Position numbers and translations under genes: made by a program. A stretch of DNA of 64,000 nucleotides from Microbacterium sp. Marseille-Q6648 (GTDB lineage Bacteria; Actinomycetota; Actinomycetes; Actinomycetales; Microbacteriaceae): assembly GCF_943181415.1 (NCBI RefSeq), contig NZ_CALPBZ010000005.1, positions 310,001 through 374,000 on the forward strand, read 5' to 3'. Below, one piece after another: positions 19,129-26,885 of this stretch. The first letter of the stretch is position 1. Every line of letters starts with the position of its first letter. The notes under the pieces are model-generated. The model did no database searches. It saw only the letters and a program-made list of their open reading frames with translations, and was not told the DNA's origin.

Positions 19129-19162
19129 GGGCGTCGAAGTCGTAGCTTCGACGCCCTCACCC
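19123..19162. terminator. Bidirectional hairpin terminator
   Basis: A perfect 17-bp stem (19123-19139 with 19146-19162) closes a 6-base loop. It includes the stop codon of the upstream plus-strand gene and ends 12 bases before the stop of the convergent Tat-protein gene. It should end transcription from both sides. Confidence 0.85.
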
Positions 19163-19174
19163 CTTCAGCACTAC

Positions 19175-19771
19175 CTACTGCCCGCAGTTCGGCGGCAGAA
19201 CGACATTGCATGCCGGATTCTGGACCGGCGGCGTATCGGCGTAGGAGAAAGGCGTCACGATCGGCGGGTGGTTGTCGGGGTCCGGCGGGGTCGGCGTGTG
19301 CCCCCAAGGAAGCGACATGGTACCCGCGAGGGACTGGTTCCTGCTGTCGCCGTTCTCACCCGCGTTGAGGATGATCGCGATCGACGCTTCCGGTTCCAGC
19401 AGATACGGGAAGGTGATCTCCTCGCCGGTCGTGGCGTCGACAGCGGCCTGGAAGAACAGACTGAGGTCGGGGTTGGTCTCGGTGAAAGTGATGAAGTAGC
19501 CGGCCTGGTTGTACAGGTAGAGCGGCTTGCTGGTGTTGTTCGTGATGGTCACGTCGAAGATGTAGCCCTTGACGAAGACGTTGCCGCACGAGTTGCCGGG
19601 CAACTTGCACGCGTCGCCGAACACCACGGAAGGTCCACCCCCGCTCGCGGCGTACGCCGGCACCGACGCCGCTACGGCGATGGCGGGCACCGACCAGGCC
19701 ATGGCCTTGGTCACGGTGCGGCGGCTGATGCCCTTGGCGGGCGGTTCTGAACTGCTGGTCTCTTCGGTCAC
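19175..19771 (-). CDS. Tat-exported surface protein of unknown function
   Basis: A 198-residue exported protein. The GTG at 19771 is preferred because GGAGG lies at proper distance and the N-terminus then reads VTEETSSSEPP before a twin-arginine signal: GISRRTVTKAMAWSVPAIAV, cleaved near AYAASGG. The mature part is beta-rich, with ITNNTSKPLYLYNQAGYFIT, a proline-rich stretch and four cysteines, two of them in the last ten residues (CNVVLPPNCGQ). I do not recognise a family. It is the only exported non-enzymatic protein inside the glycan locus and so might be a surface partner of the polymer, though that is position-based inference only. It has its own likely promoter. Confidence 0.75.
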   Translation of the reverse strand: MTEETSSSEPPAKGISRRTVTKAMAWSVPAIAVAASVPAYAASGGGPSVVFGDACKLPGNSCGNVFVKGYIFDVTITNNTSKPLYLYNQAGYFITFTETNPDLSLFFQAAVDATTGEEITFPYLLEPEASIAIILNAGENGDSRNQSLAGTMSLPWGHTPTPPDPDNHPPIVTPFSYADTPPVQNPACNVVLPPNCGQ

Positions 19772-19871
19772 GGTAAGTTCCCTCCGTATACGTGGAGAGG
19801 GAAAGACGGTGTGTCGGCTCGAATTTCCCCAGTTCGAGCCCGAAGCTCCCCGCATTCAGGGAACATTGAGG

Positions 19872-19899
19872 ATGTTACCGTACCAGCGAGTCTCCGCAA
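19872..19899 (-). promoter_or_regulatory. Likely promoter of the Tat-exported protein gene, with a hairpin in the leader
   Basis: On the minus strand TTGCGG (19899-19894) is followed after 16 bases by TAACAT (19877-19872). The leader to the GTG at 19771 would be about 95 bases. It contains an 8-bp hairpin, GGCTCGAA at 19816-19823 pairing with TTCGAGCC at 19833-19840. This could affect transcript stability or translation; there is no match to a riboswitch that I recognise. Confidence 0.45.
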
Positions 19900-19970
19900 G
19901 AGGGTGTAACACAATCGACCCATACGCGTGGAATCGGCCGACGTCGATAGAGGCCGGCAGAAGGAGCAGG

Positions 19971-21782
19971 ATGGCACGCGCGACGCGCGAGGACGGTCTC
20001 ATCGGGCAGCTGCGATTGCTGCTGCGCATGGCCGGGGTGAGGCCCAAGCGCTGGATCGCGGCGACCATCACGGTGTCGATCCTGCTCGCCGCGCTCGACA
20101 CCCTCGGGGTCGCCGCGATGATCCCGCTCACCCAGCTCGTCAGCGGCGTCGAGGTGGACGGCGGCGTGCTGGGATGGGTCGCCTCCGTCGTCGGAACGTC
20201 GTCGCCCTCCACCCTCATCCCCGTGGTGGCGGCCGCGATCGCGATCATCTTCGTCGGCAAGAGCATCGCGGCCATCGTCTTCCGCTGGTGGCTGCTCGGC
20301 CGCACCACCCGCATCTCGGCGCTGGTGTCGACCGAGCTGATGCGCCGGTACGTGCTCGCGCCCTACGCCGACCACCGCGGCCGGCGCATGAGCGAGATCT
20401 ACCGCAACATCAACGACAGCACGAACCAATCGGCGTCGGTGCTCCTCGGCATCGTGAGCCTCGGCACCGACACGCTCATGCTCGCCGCGATCGTGACCGT
20501 GCTCGCGATCACCGCGCCCGTGATCACGCTCATGACCGTCGTCCTCTTCGTCGTCTTCGTGCTCGGCGTGCAGCGGCTGCTGCGCGGGCGTCAGTCCCGG
20601 ATCGGCGAGGAGATGGCCGAGGCGGGCCTGCAGTCCTGGCAGTACCTGATGCCCGCCCTCGACGGCTTCCGCGAAGCACGTCTGACCTCGAGCGCCGCGT
20701 CGTTCGTCGACGGGTTCCGCGCCTCGCGGCTGCGCAGCGCCCGCGCGGCGCGGCAGATGGGCATCATCGCCGATTCACCGCGGTACGTGCTCGAGATCGG
20801 CTTCATCATCGCCATCATGGGGATCTCGGCCATCCTCTTCACCACGGGCACCCCGCAGCAGGCGCTGACCGTGCTCGGCGTGTTCGCCGCGGCATCCCTT
20901 CGCGCCCTGCCGACGCTCAACCGGGTGAGCGCGAACCTGGCCACCATCCGCACCGGGCAGGTCGGGCTCGGCATCCTCTCGCGCGCCGTCGCCGAACTCG
21001 ACGCCGGCGGCACCCACGACGAGCGTCCCCGCGGCGATGTGCGCTACACCGGCGACATCGTGCTGCGCGACCTCACGTATCAGTACCCCGGTGCCGAGCG
21101 CCCCGCCGTCGACGCGGTGTCGCTCGTCATCCCCGAAAACACCACCACGGCGTTCGTCGGCTCCAGCGGCGCCGGCAAGAGCACCCTGCTGGATCTGCTG
21201 CTGGGCCTGCTCGAGCCCAGCGCCGGCACGATCGAGTGCGGTGGGCGCCCCATCCTCGACGACAAGGCCTCGTGGTACTCCAACCTGGGCGTCGTGCCCC
21301 AGGACGTCATCCTGATGAACGACACCCTCGCCGCCAACATCGCGTTCGGGCTGCGTCCGGCCGACCGCGACAGCGAGCGGATGCGCGAGGTCATCGCGAT
21401 GGCTCAGCTCACCGACCTCGTGGCCGAACTCCCCGACGGGCTCGACACCGTCATCGGCGAGCGCGGCACACGGCTCTCGGGCGGGCAGCGTCAGCGGCTG
21501 GGCCTTGCCCGCGCCCTGTATCGCGCGCCCCGCGTGCTGGTGCTGGACGAGGCCACGTCGGCGCTCGACAACGTCACCGAGCACGAGATCGCCGAGACCC
21601 TCGCGCGTCTGGGCGGACGGATGACGATCATCATCGTCGCGCATCGCCTGTCCACCGTGCGCGGGGCGGACACGCTGGCCTTCCTCAAGGACGGCAGGTT
21701 GCAGGACACGGGAACGTTCGCCGAGGTGCGGGCCGCCAACGCCGACTTCGCGCGCCTGGTCGAGCTCGGGAAGCTCGACTGA
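19971..21782 (+). CDS. ABC transporter with fused membrane and ATPase domains (PglK/MsbA-like flippase or exporter)
   Basis: A 603-residue half-transporter. ATG at 19971 with AAGGAG upstream. Six membrane segments lie in residues 30-320, including IAATITVSILLAALDTLGVA. The ATPase domain has Walker A GSSGAGKST (about 397-405), signature LSGGQRQRLG (about 502), Walker B VLVLDEATSALD and the switch histidine in VAHRLST. This layout matches PglK, which flips lipid-linked oligosaccharides, and MsbA. Given its place between the two glycosyltransferase operons and the lack of a Wzx gene, it is the best candidate for moving the glycan unit or lipid precursor across the membrane. Substrate is inferred from context. 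Confidence 0.88.
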   Translation: MARATREDGLIGQLRLLLRMAGVRPKRWIAATITVSILLAALDTLGVAAMIPLTQLVSGVEVDGGVLGWVASVVGTSSPSTLIPVVAAAIAIIFVGKSIAAIVFRWWLLGRTTRISALVSTELMRRYVLAPYADHRGRRMSEIYRNINDSTNQSASVLLGIVSLGTDTLMLAAIVTVLAITAPVITLMTVVLFVVFVLGVQRLLRGRQSRIGEEMAEAGLQSWQYLMPALDGFREARLTSSAASFVDGFRASRLRSARAARQMGIIADSPRYVLEIGFIIAIMGISAILFTTGTPQQALTVLGVFAAASLRALPTLNRVSANLATIRTGQVGLGILSRAVAELDAGGTHDERPRGDVRYTGDIVLRDLTYQYPGAERPAVDAVSLVIPENTTTAFVGSSGAGKSTLLDLLLGLLEPSAGTIECGGRPILDDKASWYSNLGVVPQDVILMNDTLAANIAFGLRPADRDSERMREVIAMAQLTDLVAELPDGLDTVIGERGTRLSGGQRQRLGLARALYRAPRVLVLDEATSALDNVTEHEIAETLARLGGRMTIIIVAHRLSTVRGADTLAFLKDGRLQDTGTFAEVRAANADFARLVELGKLD

Positions 21783-21791
21783 CGACGCCGG

Positions 21792-22763
21792 TCACCCCGC
21801 CGCGCGGGTGAGAGCGGCCCGGATCTCTCGGCCCGCGGCATCCGTCCGCTCGGGCGGCAGCGGGTTCCAGCGCGCCTGGCGCAGCATCGCGAGCGCACCC
21901 CACCCGATGCCCAGCACCGTCACTCCGAACCGCTGCAGCTTGCGGACCAGCCCGGGCACCTGTGCCGCCGAGCGGAGCTGCGCTGCGATCCAGGGCGCGA
22001 GCCGGCGCGAGCGGATGCCGCCCTCGCGCGCGAGCAGGACCATGTGGTTGCGTCGGCCGTAGAGCTTGTAGCGGGTGTCGAAGCGCGCACCCTTGACGTG
22101 GGGAGCGGGAAGGTGGTCGACAGCCGCGTCCGGCGAGAACACGGCGCGCCCGCCGATGGCGCGGATCCGCAGGTAGAGGTCGGTGTCTTCGCGGATCGCC
22201 GTCCCGGGGTAGTCGTCGCGGAACCCGCCCAGTCTCGCGAGGGTCGACGCCCGGAAGGACATGTTCGCGCCGATCCCGTGATCGACGTCGACCTGACCGT
22301 CCGGCAGCGACGCGAAACCCTCGGTGAGGGAGCCATCGTCGAGCAGTCGCCCGATCGGGGGTGCGTAGGTCTCTTCGCCGGGCAGTCCGTTGCAGGTGCG
22401 GCCGGCGACGGCGTCGACCGACGGGTCGGCGAACGCGGTGAGGACGGCGGACTGCCAGCCCGGCCGCAGCACGACGTCGTCGTCGAGGAACGTGATGATC
22501 TCGCCGCGCGCGGACAGCAGCGCCCGGTTTCGGGCGCGCGTCATCCACCCGGCCACGGAAGTGTCATGGATGTAGTCGACGGGCCGTCCCAACGCTTGAA
22601 CGTCCTGTTCGGCGCTGACCGCGGAGGCGTCGACGACGACGACCTGGGTGTCTGCCGTGAGCTCGCTCCGGATCGACGTCAAACACCGGAGCAGGAAGGG
22701 CGTGCGCTCGAATGTGACGATGCACACCGTCAAGCGGGGTCTGGGAGTGTCGAAGAACGTCAC
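21792..22763 (-). CDS. Glycosyltransferase family 2
   Basis: A 323-residue GT-A fold enzyme. The GTG at 22763 overlaps the upstream stop (GTGA). The core begins LTVCIVTFERTPFLLRCLTS, with the metal-binding motif in GEIITFLDDDVVLRPGW and the acceptor region GGFRDDYPGTAIREDTDLYL. The last 60 residues contain VTVLGIGWGALAMLRQ, a possible weak membrane-associated helix. It acts in the cytoplasm at the membrane and probably adds one sugar to the growing unit. It is the last gene of the minus-strand glycan operon and converges with the ABC gene 9 bases away. Confidence 0.87.
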   Translation of the reverse strand: MTFFDTPRPRLTVCIVTFERTPFLLRCLTSIRSELTADTQVVVVDASAVSAEQDVQALGRPVDYIHDTSVAGWMTRARNRALLSARGEIITFLDDDVVLRPGWQSAVLTAFADPSVDAVAGRTCNGLPGEETYAPPIGRLLDDGSLTEGFASLPDGQVDVDHGIGANMSFRASTLARLGGFRDDYPGTAIREDTDLYLRIRAIGGRAVFSPDAAVDHLPAPHVKGARFDTRYKLYGRRNHMVLLAREGGIRSRRLAPWIAAQLRSAAQVPGLVRKLQRFGVTVLGIGWGALAMLRQARWNPLPPERTDAAGREIRAALTRAAG

Positions 22764-23698
22764 GCTGCGCCCGTCCTCAGCAGTCGCGACAACGCGAAAC
22801 GCACGGCGTGGGCGAGGAACGCGGAGGGCGCGCGGCGAAGAGCCCAGGCAGCGTCTCCCGCCGCGTCGCGAATCCGTCCACCCCGCGCGGCGCGCATCAT
22901 CTCCTCGCCGCACTGGCGAGCCTGGGCCAGTTCGAATCGCCGACGCCTCTCACCGAGCAGCCGGGCGACTGTGGTGTCGCCGCGACCCTGCGCTGCCCAG
23001 ACTTGGCGGTCGAGCATCATCTGCATCGCCGTTCGGCGCAGGCGCGCGTTCGCTGGCGCGGTCGACGTCATGTTGGCGTCATGCCGGCGGTAGCCGACAA
23101 GGGTTGCGTCGAGATAGCGAAGGTCGCCCAGCATCGCCAGGCGCAATGCCAGTTCGAAGTCCACCAGGATCGGGATCTCGGGGCTGAATCCTCCGATCGC
23201 GTTATAAGCCGACCGGCGGATCACGAGAGTGGGGCCCAGCGGCGTCTCGGCCCCACCGCGCAACATCTCAGCGGAGTCCGTTTGCCTAGACCGCCAATCG
23301 ACACCGAAAGGGTGTCCCGCGGCATCCATATGCCAGTACCCCGAGAACGACGCGGGAGCTTCAGGATGCTCACGATGTACCTCGACGTGGAGCTGCAGCC
23401 TGTCTGTGCGCCACACGTCGTCGTCATCGAGGATCGTCACAAGTGCGCCTTCGGTACGTGCGACGCCGATGTTCCTGGCGCGGCCGGCCGTGGCTGTCGC
23501 ATCGACTCGGATCACGGACATCCGTGGGTCGTCGCCGACAGCGTCCGTCAGCTGGGCGGTATCGGGGACGCCGTTGTCGACGACCAGGAGGTCCCAATGC
23601 GGATACGTCTGGTCGCGCACACTCTGCAGCGCCTCCGCGAGGTACGGACTGTTGCGATTGGTGGCGAGGACGATGCTCACCCGTATCGGTTCCTGCAT
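22760..23698 (-). CDS. Glycosyltransferase family 2
   Basis: A 312-residue GT2 enzyme, ATG at 23698 (MQEPIRVSIVLATNRNSPYL). The nucleotide-binding strand is LLVVDNGVPDT, the DxD-type motif is in VTILDDDDVWRTDRL, and the acceptor side includes GGFSPEIPILVDFELALRL. Its end overlaps the next gene's GTG. It is slightly less GC-rich than its neighbours in places, but not enough to argue for separate origin. It lies 10 bases downstream of a GT4 gene in the same operon. Donor unknown. Confidence 0.86.
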   Translation of the reverse strand: MQEPIRVSIVLATNRNSPYLAEALQSVRDQTYPHWDLLVVDNGVPDTAQLTDAVGDDPRMSVIRVDATATAGRARNIGVARTEGALVTILDDDDVWRTDRLQLHVEVHREHPEAPASFSGYWHMDAAGHPFGVDWRSRQTDSAEMLRGGAETPLGPTLVIRRSAYNAIGGFSPEIPILVDFELALRLAMLGDLRYLDATLVGYRRHDANMTSTAPANARLRRTAMQMMLDRQVWAAQGRGDTTVARLLGERRRRFELAQARQCGEEMMRAARGGRIRDAAGDAAWALRRAPSAFLAHAVRFALSRLLRTGAA

Positions 23699-23708
23699 CG
23701 CCTCGCCC

Positions 23709-24764
23709 TCACCCAGCACGGTCGCCTCCCCTGTATACCTGCTCGTAGCGATCAGCCACGGTCGTGAGGTCGAACTCGGGCGCTCGCCGCAGCGACGCCT
23801 CGGTGAGCCGCTCTCGCCGCTCCGGATCGTCGAGCACGAGCGCGAGCGCATCGCCCAGCCCCTCCAGGGGCGTGAGCACGCCGTAGAGACCTTCGTCCGT
23901 GACGTACCGGGCGCCGATGTTCGGGGTCGCCACGATGGGGAGTCCGGCTGTCATCGCCTCGGCGTAGGGGACGCCGAACCCCTCGTACGACGAGGGAAGG
24001 CAGAACGCCCAGGCACGGCGGTACTCGGCGGCGAGGTCGTCATCGCTCAGGCGCCCGAGCACCGTGACACCGGGCGGCAGGTCTTCGGGGGCGTCCTGCG
24101 TCACCATGCGGAGCGTCGCGTGCGGCATCCGCGGAATCACCTGCTCGGAGAAGATCCGCGCCAGTTCCGCCCCGCGCTTTCGGCCGCGCCACGTGCCGAC
24201 GAACAGCACCGTCGGAGCGTCGGATCTGACGGCGTCGCCGCCCGCGAACACCCCGGCGTCGACGCCGTTCGGGATGACGGTCGAGACCCACGGCGTCCAT
24301 CGGCGGGTCTGCGGCGAGATCAGGACCGTCCGGTCGGCAACGAGACTGGCGAGCACCTCCGAGAAGCCGAGCAGCACCATCCGGAGCTTCTCTTTCACGC
24401 CCCGGATGTGCCGCGCCTCTTCGAAGCACGAGCCGTGGAGCGTCCGCACATGGACGGGCACGCGACGTCGCCACATCCAGTAGTCCTCGCCGTGCGCGTG
24501 GAGCACGTCGTAGGACGACAGGTCGCGGGCGCGCATGACGAAGGCGAAGCGGAACGTGCGCAGCGGCCCGGTGAGCGGCAGGTGCACATGGCTGTACCGG
24601 GCGCCGGCCACCGGCGCGCACGGACTGTACATGTCGACGTGGTGACCGCGGCGGGCGAGTTCGTTCGCGAGGGCGTGCACCTGGTACCCGACGCCGATCT
24701 TGCTCTCACTCGGCAGGTAGTACGAGATCATCGCGATGCGCAGCGGCCGCTCGTCCTCGGTCAT
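23709..24764 (-). CDS. Glycosyltransferase family 4
   Basis: A 351-residue GT4 enzyme. ATG at 24764 overlaps the upstream stop. N-terminal pieces are RIAMISYYLPSESKIGVGYQ and DVLHAHGEDYWMW; the domain link is TVIPNGVDAGVF. The donor domain has VLFVGTWRGRKRGAELARIF, the acid-rich PSSYEGFGVPYAEAMTAGLP and PIVATPNIGARYV. The GVGYQVHALANELARRGHHV stretch is typical for enzymes that scan for a membrane acceptor. It should act in the cytoplasm on the same glycan as its neighbours. Confidence 0.88.
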   Translation of the reverse strand: MTEDERPLRIAMISYYLPSESKIGVGYQVHALANELARRGHHVDMYSPCAPVAGARYSHVHLPLTGPLRTFRFAFVMRARDLSSYDVLHAHGEDYWMWRRRVPVHVRTLHGSCFEEARHIRGVKEKLRMVLLGFSEVLASLVADRTVLISPQTRRWTPWVSTVIPNGVDAGVFAGGDAVRSDAPTVLFVGTWRGRKRGAELARIFSEQVIPRMPHATLRMVTQDAPEDLPPGVTVLGRLSDDDLAAEYRRAWAFCLPSSYEGFGVPYAEAMTAGLPIVATPNIGARYVTDEGLYGVLTPLEGLGDALALVLDDPERRERLTEASLRRAPEFDLTTVADRYEQVYRGGDRAG

Positions 24765-25846
24765 GTGAGGCCCCGCTGCAGCGCCTCGAGCCAGCGGTGG
24801 CCGTGACGCAGGTCGGGCTCGAGGTGGTTGCCCTCGGCCCACTCGTTCCACGACTTCACCCACAGCAGCCGTTCCTGCGGCGCCCGGTCGGCGAGCCGCT
24901 CGACGGCGTCGCGGACGTTGCGTTCGAACTTCTCGGGGGTCGCGTCCTGCAGCACGAGCCCGCGACGCCCCGCCCGGGGGCTGTTGTCCCAATTGGGGTA
25001 CACGCACGGCTGCACGTGTGCGGCATCCGGGATCTCGTCGACGATGGCGTCGGAGTACGGCCAGATCTCGGGACCGCCGAGGCTCTTCCGCACGGCCCGC
25101 ATCCGCAGCGTGCTCCACCGGTCCACGCGGGCGGGGATGCGCATGTAGACGCTCGCGTCGAAGCCGTCCGCGTCGCCGTTCGTGTAGCGCGCGCCACGCC
25201 CGAGCAGGTCGCTCATCTCGGCCACGAGGTACAGCCCCTCGAGCCCCGCCTCGCGCGCCATCCGCTGCCAGCGGTCCACGAAGGCCGCCGGCTCGGGCAG
25301 TTCCTCGGGGCGGAAGACGTAGAACACCGGACGCCCGTCGACGCGCAGGTAGCGCGCGTCGCGGAAGGCGGGCAGCAGCGTGGCGAAGTGCGCCGCGTCG
25401 TCCTCGGCGCCCGGGTAGGTCTGCTGTTTCAGGATCTTGTCGTGGGCGCCGTGCCATGCGCCGGTCCACGTCTGGTTCGCCCAGGCCAGGCAGAACGACA
25501 CCTCGGGCTCTCCTCGTTCGAGGACCTCGCGGAAGGGGCGCTCGAGGATGCGCTCGCCGCCGCCGAACCAGTAGTGCCAGTATGCGAACGCCTCGACGCC
25601 GTACTGGCGCGCCAGATCGCTCTGCGCCTGGCGCGTCTCGGGCACCCGCAGGTCGTAGAAGCCGAGGTCGGCGGGCAGGGTCGGCTGCACGTGCCCGGGG
25701 AAGAGCCGCCGGGCACGGGCGGTGTTCGTCCACTCGGTGAACCCGGGGCCCCACCACTGGTCGTTCTCGGGGATGGGAAAGAACTGGGGCAGGTAGAAGG
25801 CGATCGCCCGCGCGCGCAGCTCTTCGCCGCTCGTACCGGTCGTCAT
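24761..25846 (-). CDS. WbsX-like protein (GH99-like domain)
   Basis: A 361-residue protein of the WbsX family, which has a fold like glycoside hydrolase family 99 and is common in O-antigen and capsule loci. Diagnostic pieces are AIAFYLPQFFPIPENDQWWG, FTEWTNTARARRLFPGH, AFAYWHYWFGGGERILERPF, AWANQTWTGAWHG and VKSWNEWAEGNHLEPD. These proteins are often labelled glycosyltransferases, but a hydrolase-like or transglycosylation role is equally possible. ATG at 25846 has GGGGAG upstream and overlaps the previous stop; its own stop overlaps the next start. Catalytic type is therefore not settled. Confidence 0.88.
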   Translation of the reverse strand: MTTGTSGEELRARAIAFYLPQFFPIPENDQWWGPGFTEWTNTARARRLFPGHVQPTLPADLGFYDLRVPETRQAQSDLARQYGVEAFAYWHYWFGGGERILERPFREVLERGEPEVSFCLAWANQTWTGAWHGAHDKILKQQTYPGAEDDAAHFATLLPAFRDARYLRVDGRPVFYVFRPEELPEPAAFVDRWQRMAREAGLEGLYLVAEMSDLLGRGARYTNGDADGFDASVYMRIPARVDRWSTLRMRAVRKSLGGPEIWPYSDAIVDEIPDAAHVQPCVYPNWDNSPRAGRRGLVLQDATPEKFERNVRDAVERLADRAPQERLLWVKSWNEWAEGNHLEPDLRHGHRWLEALQRGLT

Positions 25847-26871
25847 CGGACTCCCCTCAGCCGCCGCGCGGCGGATCGAAGCCACGGCAGCCGCTGCGCC
25901 GCGAGGGCCCGCGCGCGCTGCCTCCGCCGCCCGTGCGGCGGCCACAGCAGTGCCGCGAGGTGACCGACCGCGCGCCGATACGACGCCGACCGCAGCTCCG
26001 GAGCAGCGAGCAGTTCGGTCAGCAGATGCCGGTGCAGCTTGCCGTCGAGCCCTCCGCGGAGACCCTCCTCCGCACCGATGAGGCCCCCGCCCAGGCGGAG
26101 CGCGATCGCCGACGAGAGGAAGGGCAACCCCAGCTTCGTCGTGCGCGAGGTCGCCGAGACGTGGACGCGGTAGAACACGGTGGGCTGGTCGAGGTGCGGG
26201 ATCCCGTGCAGCCGCGCGACGTTCACGAGGAGCCAGTAGTCGTCCATCGCCAGCGCGTGGGGGGCGAAACCGCCCGCGGCCTGCAGCAGCGTCGGGTCGG
26301 CGACGAAACTCGTCGTGTCCGAGATCGGCCCCCGCAGCATCGCGCGCACGTCGTGACGCTCGATCGCGTCCGAGCCCGTCACATCGGCGTGGGCGACCAG
26401 ATGGGCGAGGGTTCCCTCACGCGGGGCGAGGATGCTGGCCCAGCCGCCCGCCAGCGCATCCAGATCGGTCAGGTGGTCCTTCTCGTCGGCGACCGAGAAG
26501 GCGATCTCGCGGGCGAATACGATCCGCTCACCGGGGTGCAGCCGGAGCCACCCGAGCGTGCGCTCCAGGTGGCTCGGGTGCCACAGGTCGTCCTGGTCCA
26601 CGAAGGCGACCCAGTCGCCCGATGACTCGGACATCCCCCGGTTGCGGGCGACAGCGACGCCGAGGTTGGCCTGCTCGAGGACTCGGGCGCCGACGGGGTG
26701 GGCGCGGACGATGTCGACGCCGTCGTCGGTCGAGCCGTCGTCCACGACGATCACCTCGAGCGGCGCGTGGGTCTGCGACTGGATCGCCGTCAGCGTCTCG
26801 GCGATGTAGCGCGCGCCGTTGTAGAGCGGGACGACGACGCTGACGCGTTCGCGGGCACCGGAGGAGTTCAT
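25843..26871 (-). CDS. Glycosyltransferase family 2
   Basis: A 342-residue GT2 enzyme, first glycosyltransferase after the kinase gene. Core motifs are VSVVVPLYNGARYIAETLTA, EVIVVDDGSTDDGVDI, LGVAVARNRGMSESSGDW and the metal site AFVDQDDLWHP. The C-terminal 80 residues are strongly basic (PPHGRRRQRARALAAQRLPW), which may help membrane contact. The ATG at 26871 lies 14 bases below the kinase stop, so both are probably on one transcript. Confidence 0.88.
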   Translation of the reverse strand: MNSSGARERVSVVVPLYNGARYIAETLTAIQSQTHAPLEVIVVDDGSTDDGVDIVRAHPVGARVLEQANLGVAVARNRGMSESSGDWVAFVDQDDLWHPSHLERTLGWLRLHPGERIVFAREIAFSVADEKDHLTDLDALAGGWASILAPREGTLAHLVAHADVTGSDAIERHDVRAMLRGPISDTTSFVADPTLLQAAGGFAPHALAMDDYWLLVNVARLHGIPHLDQPTVFYRVHVSATSRTTKLGLPFLSSAIALRLGGGLIGAEEGLRGGLDGKLHRHLLTELLAAPELRSASYRRAVGHLAALLWPPHGRRRQRARALAAQRLPWLRSAARRLRGVR

Positions 26872-26885
26872 CGCAGAGGAGGGCC

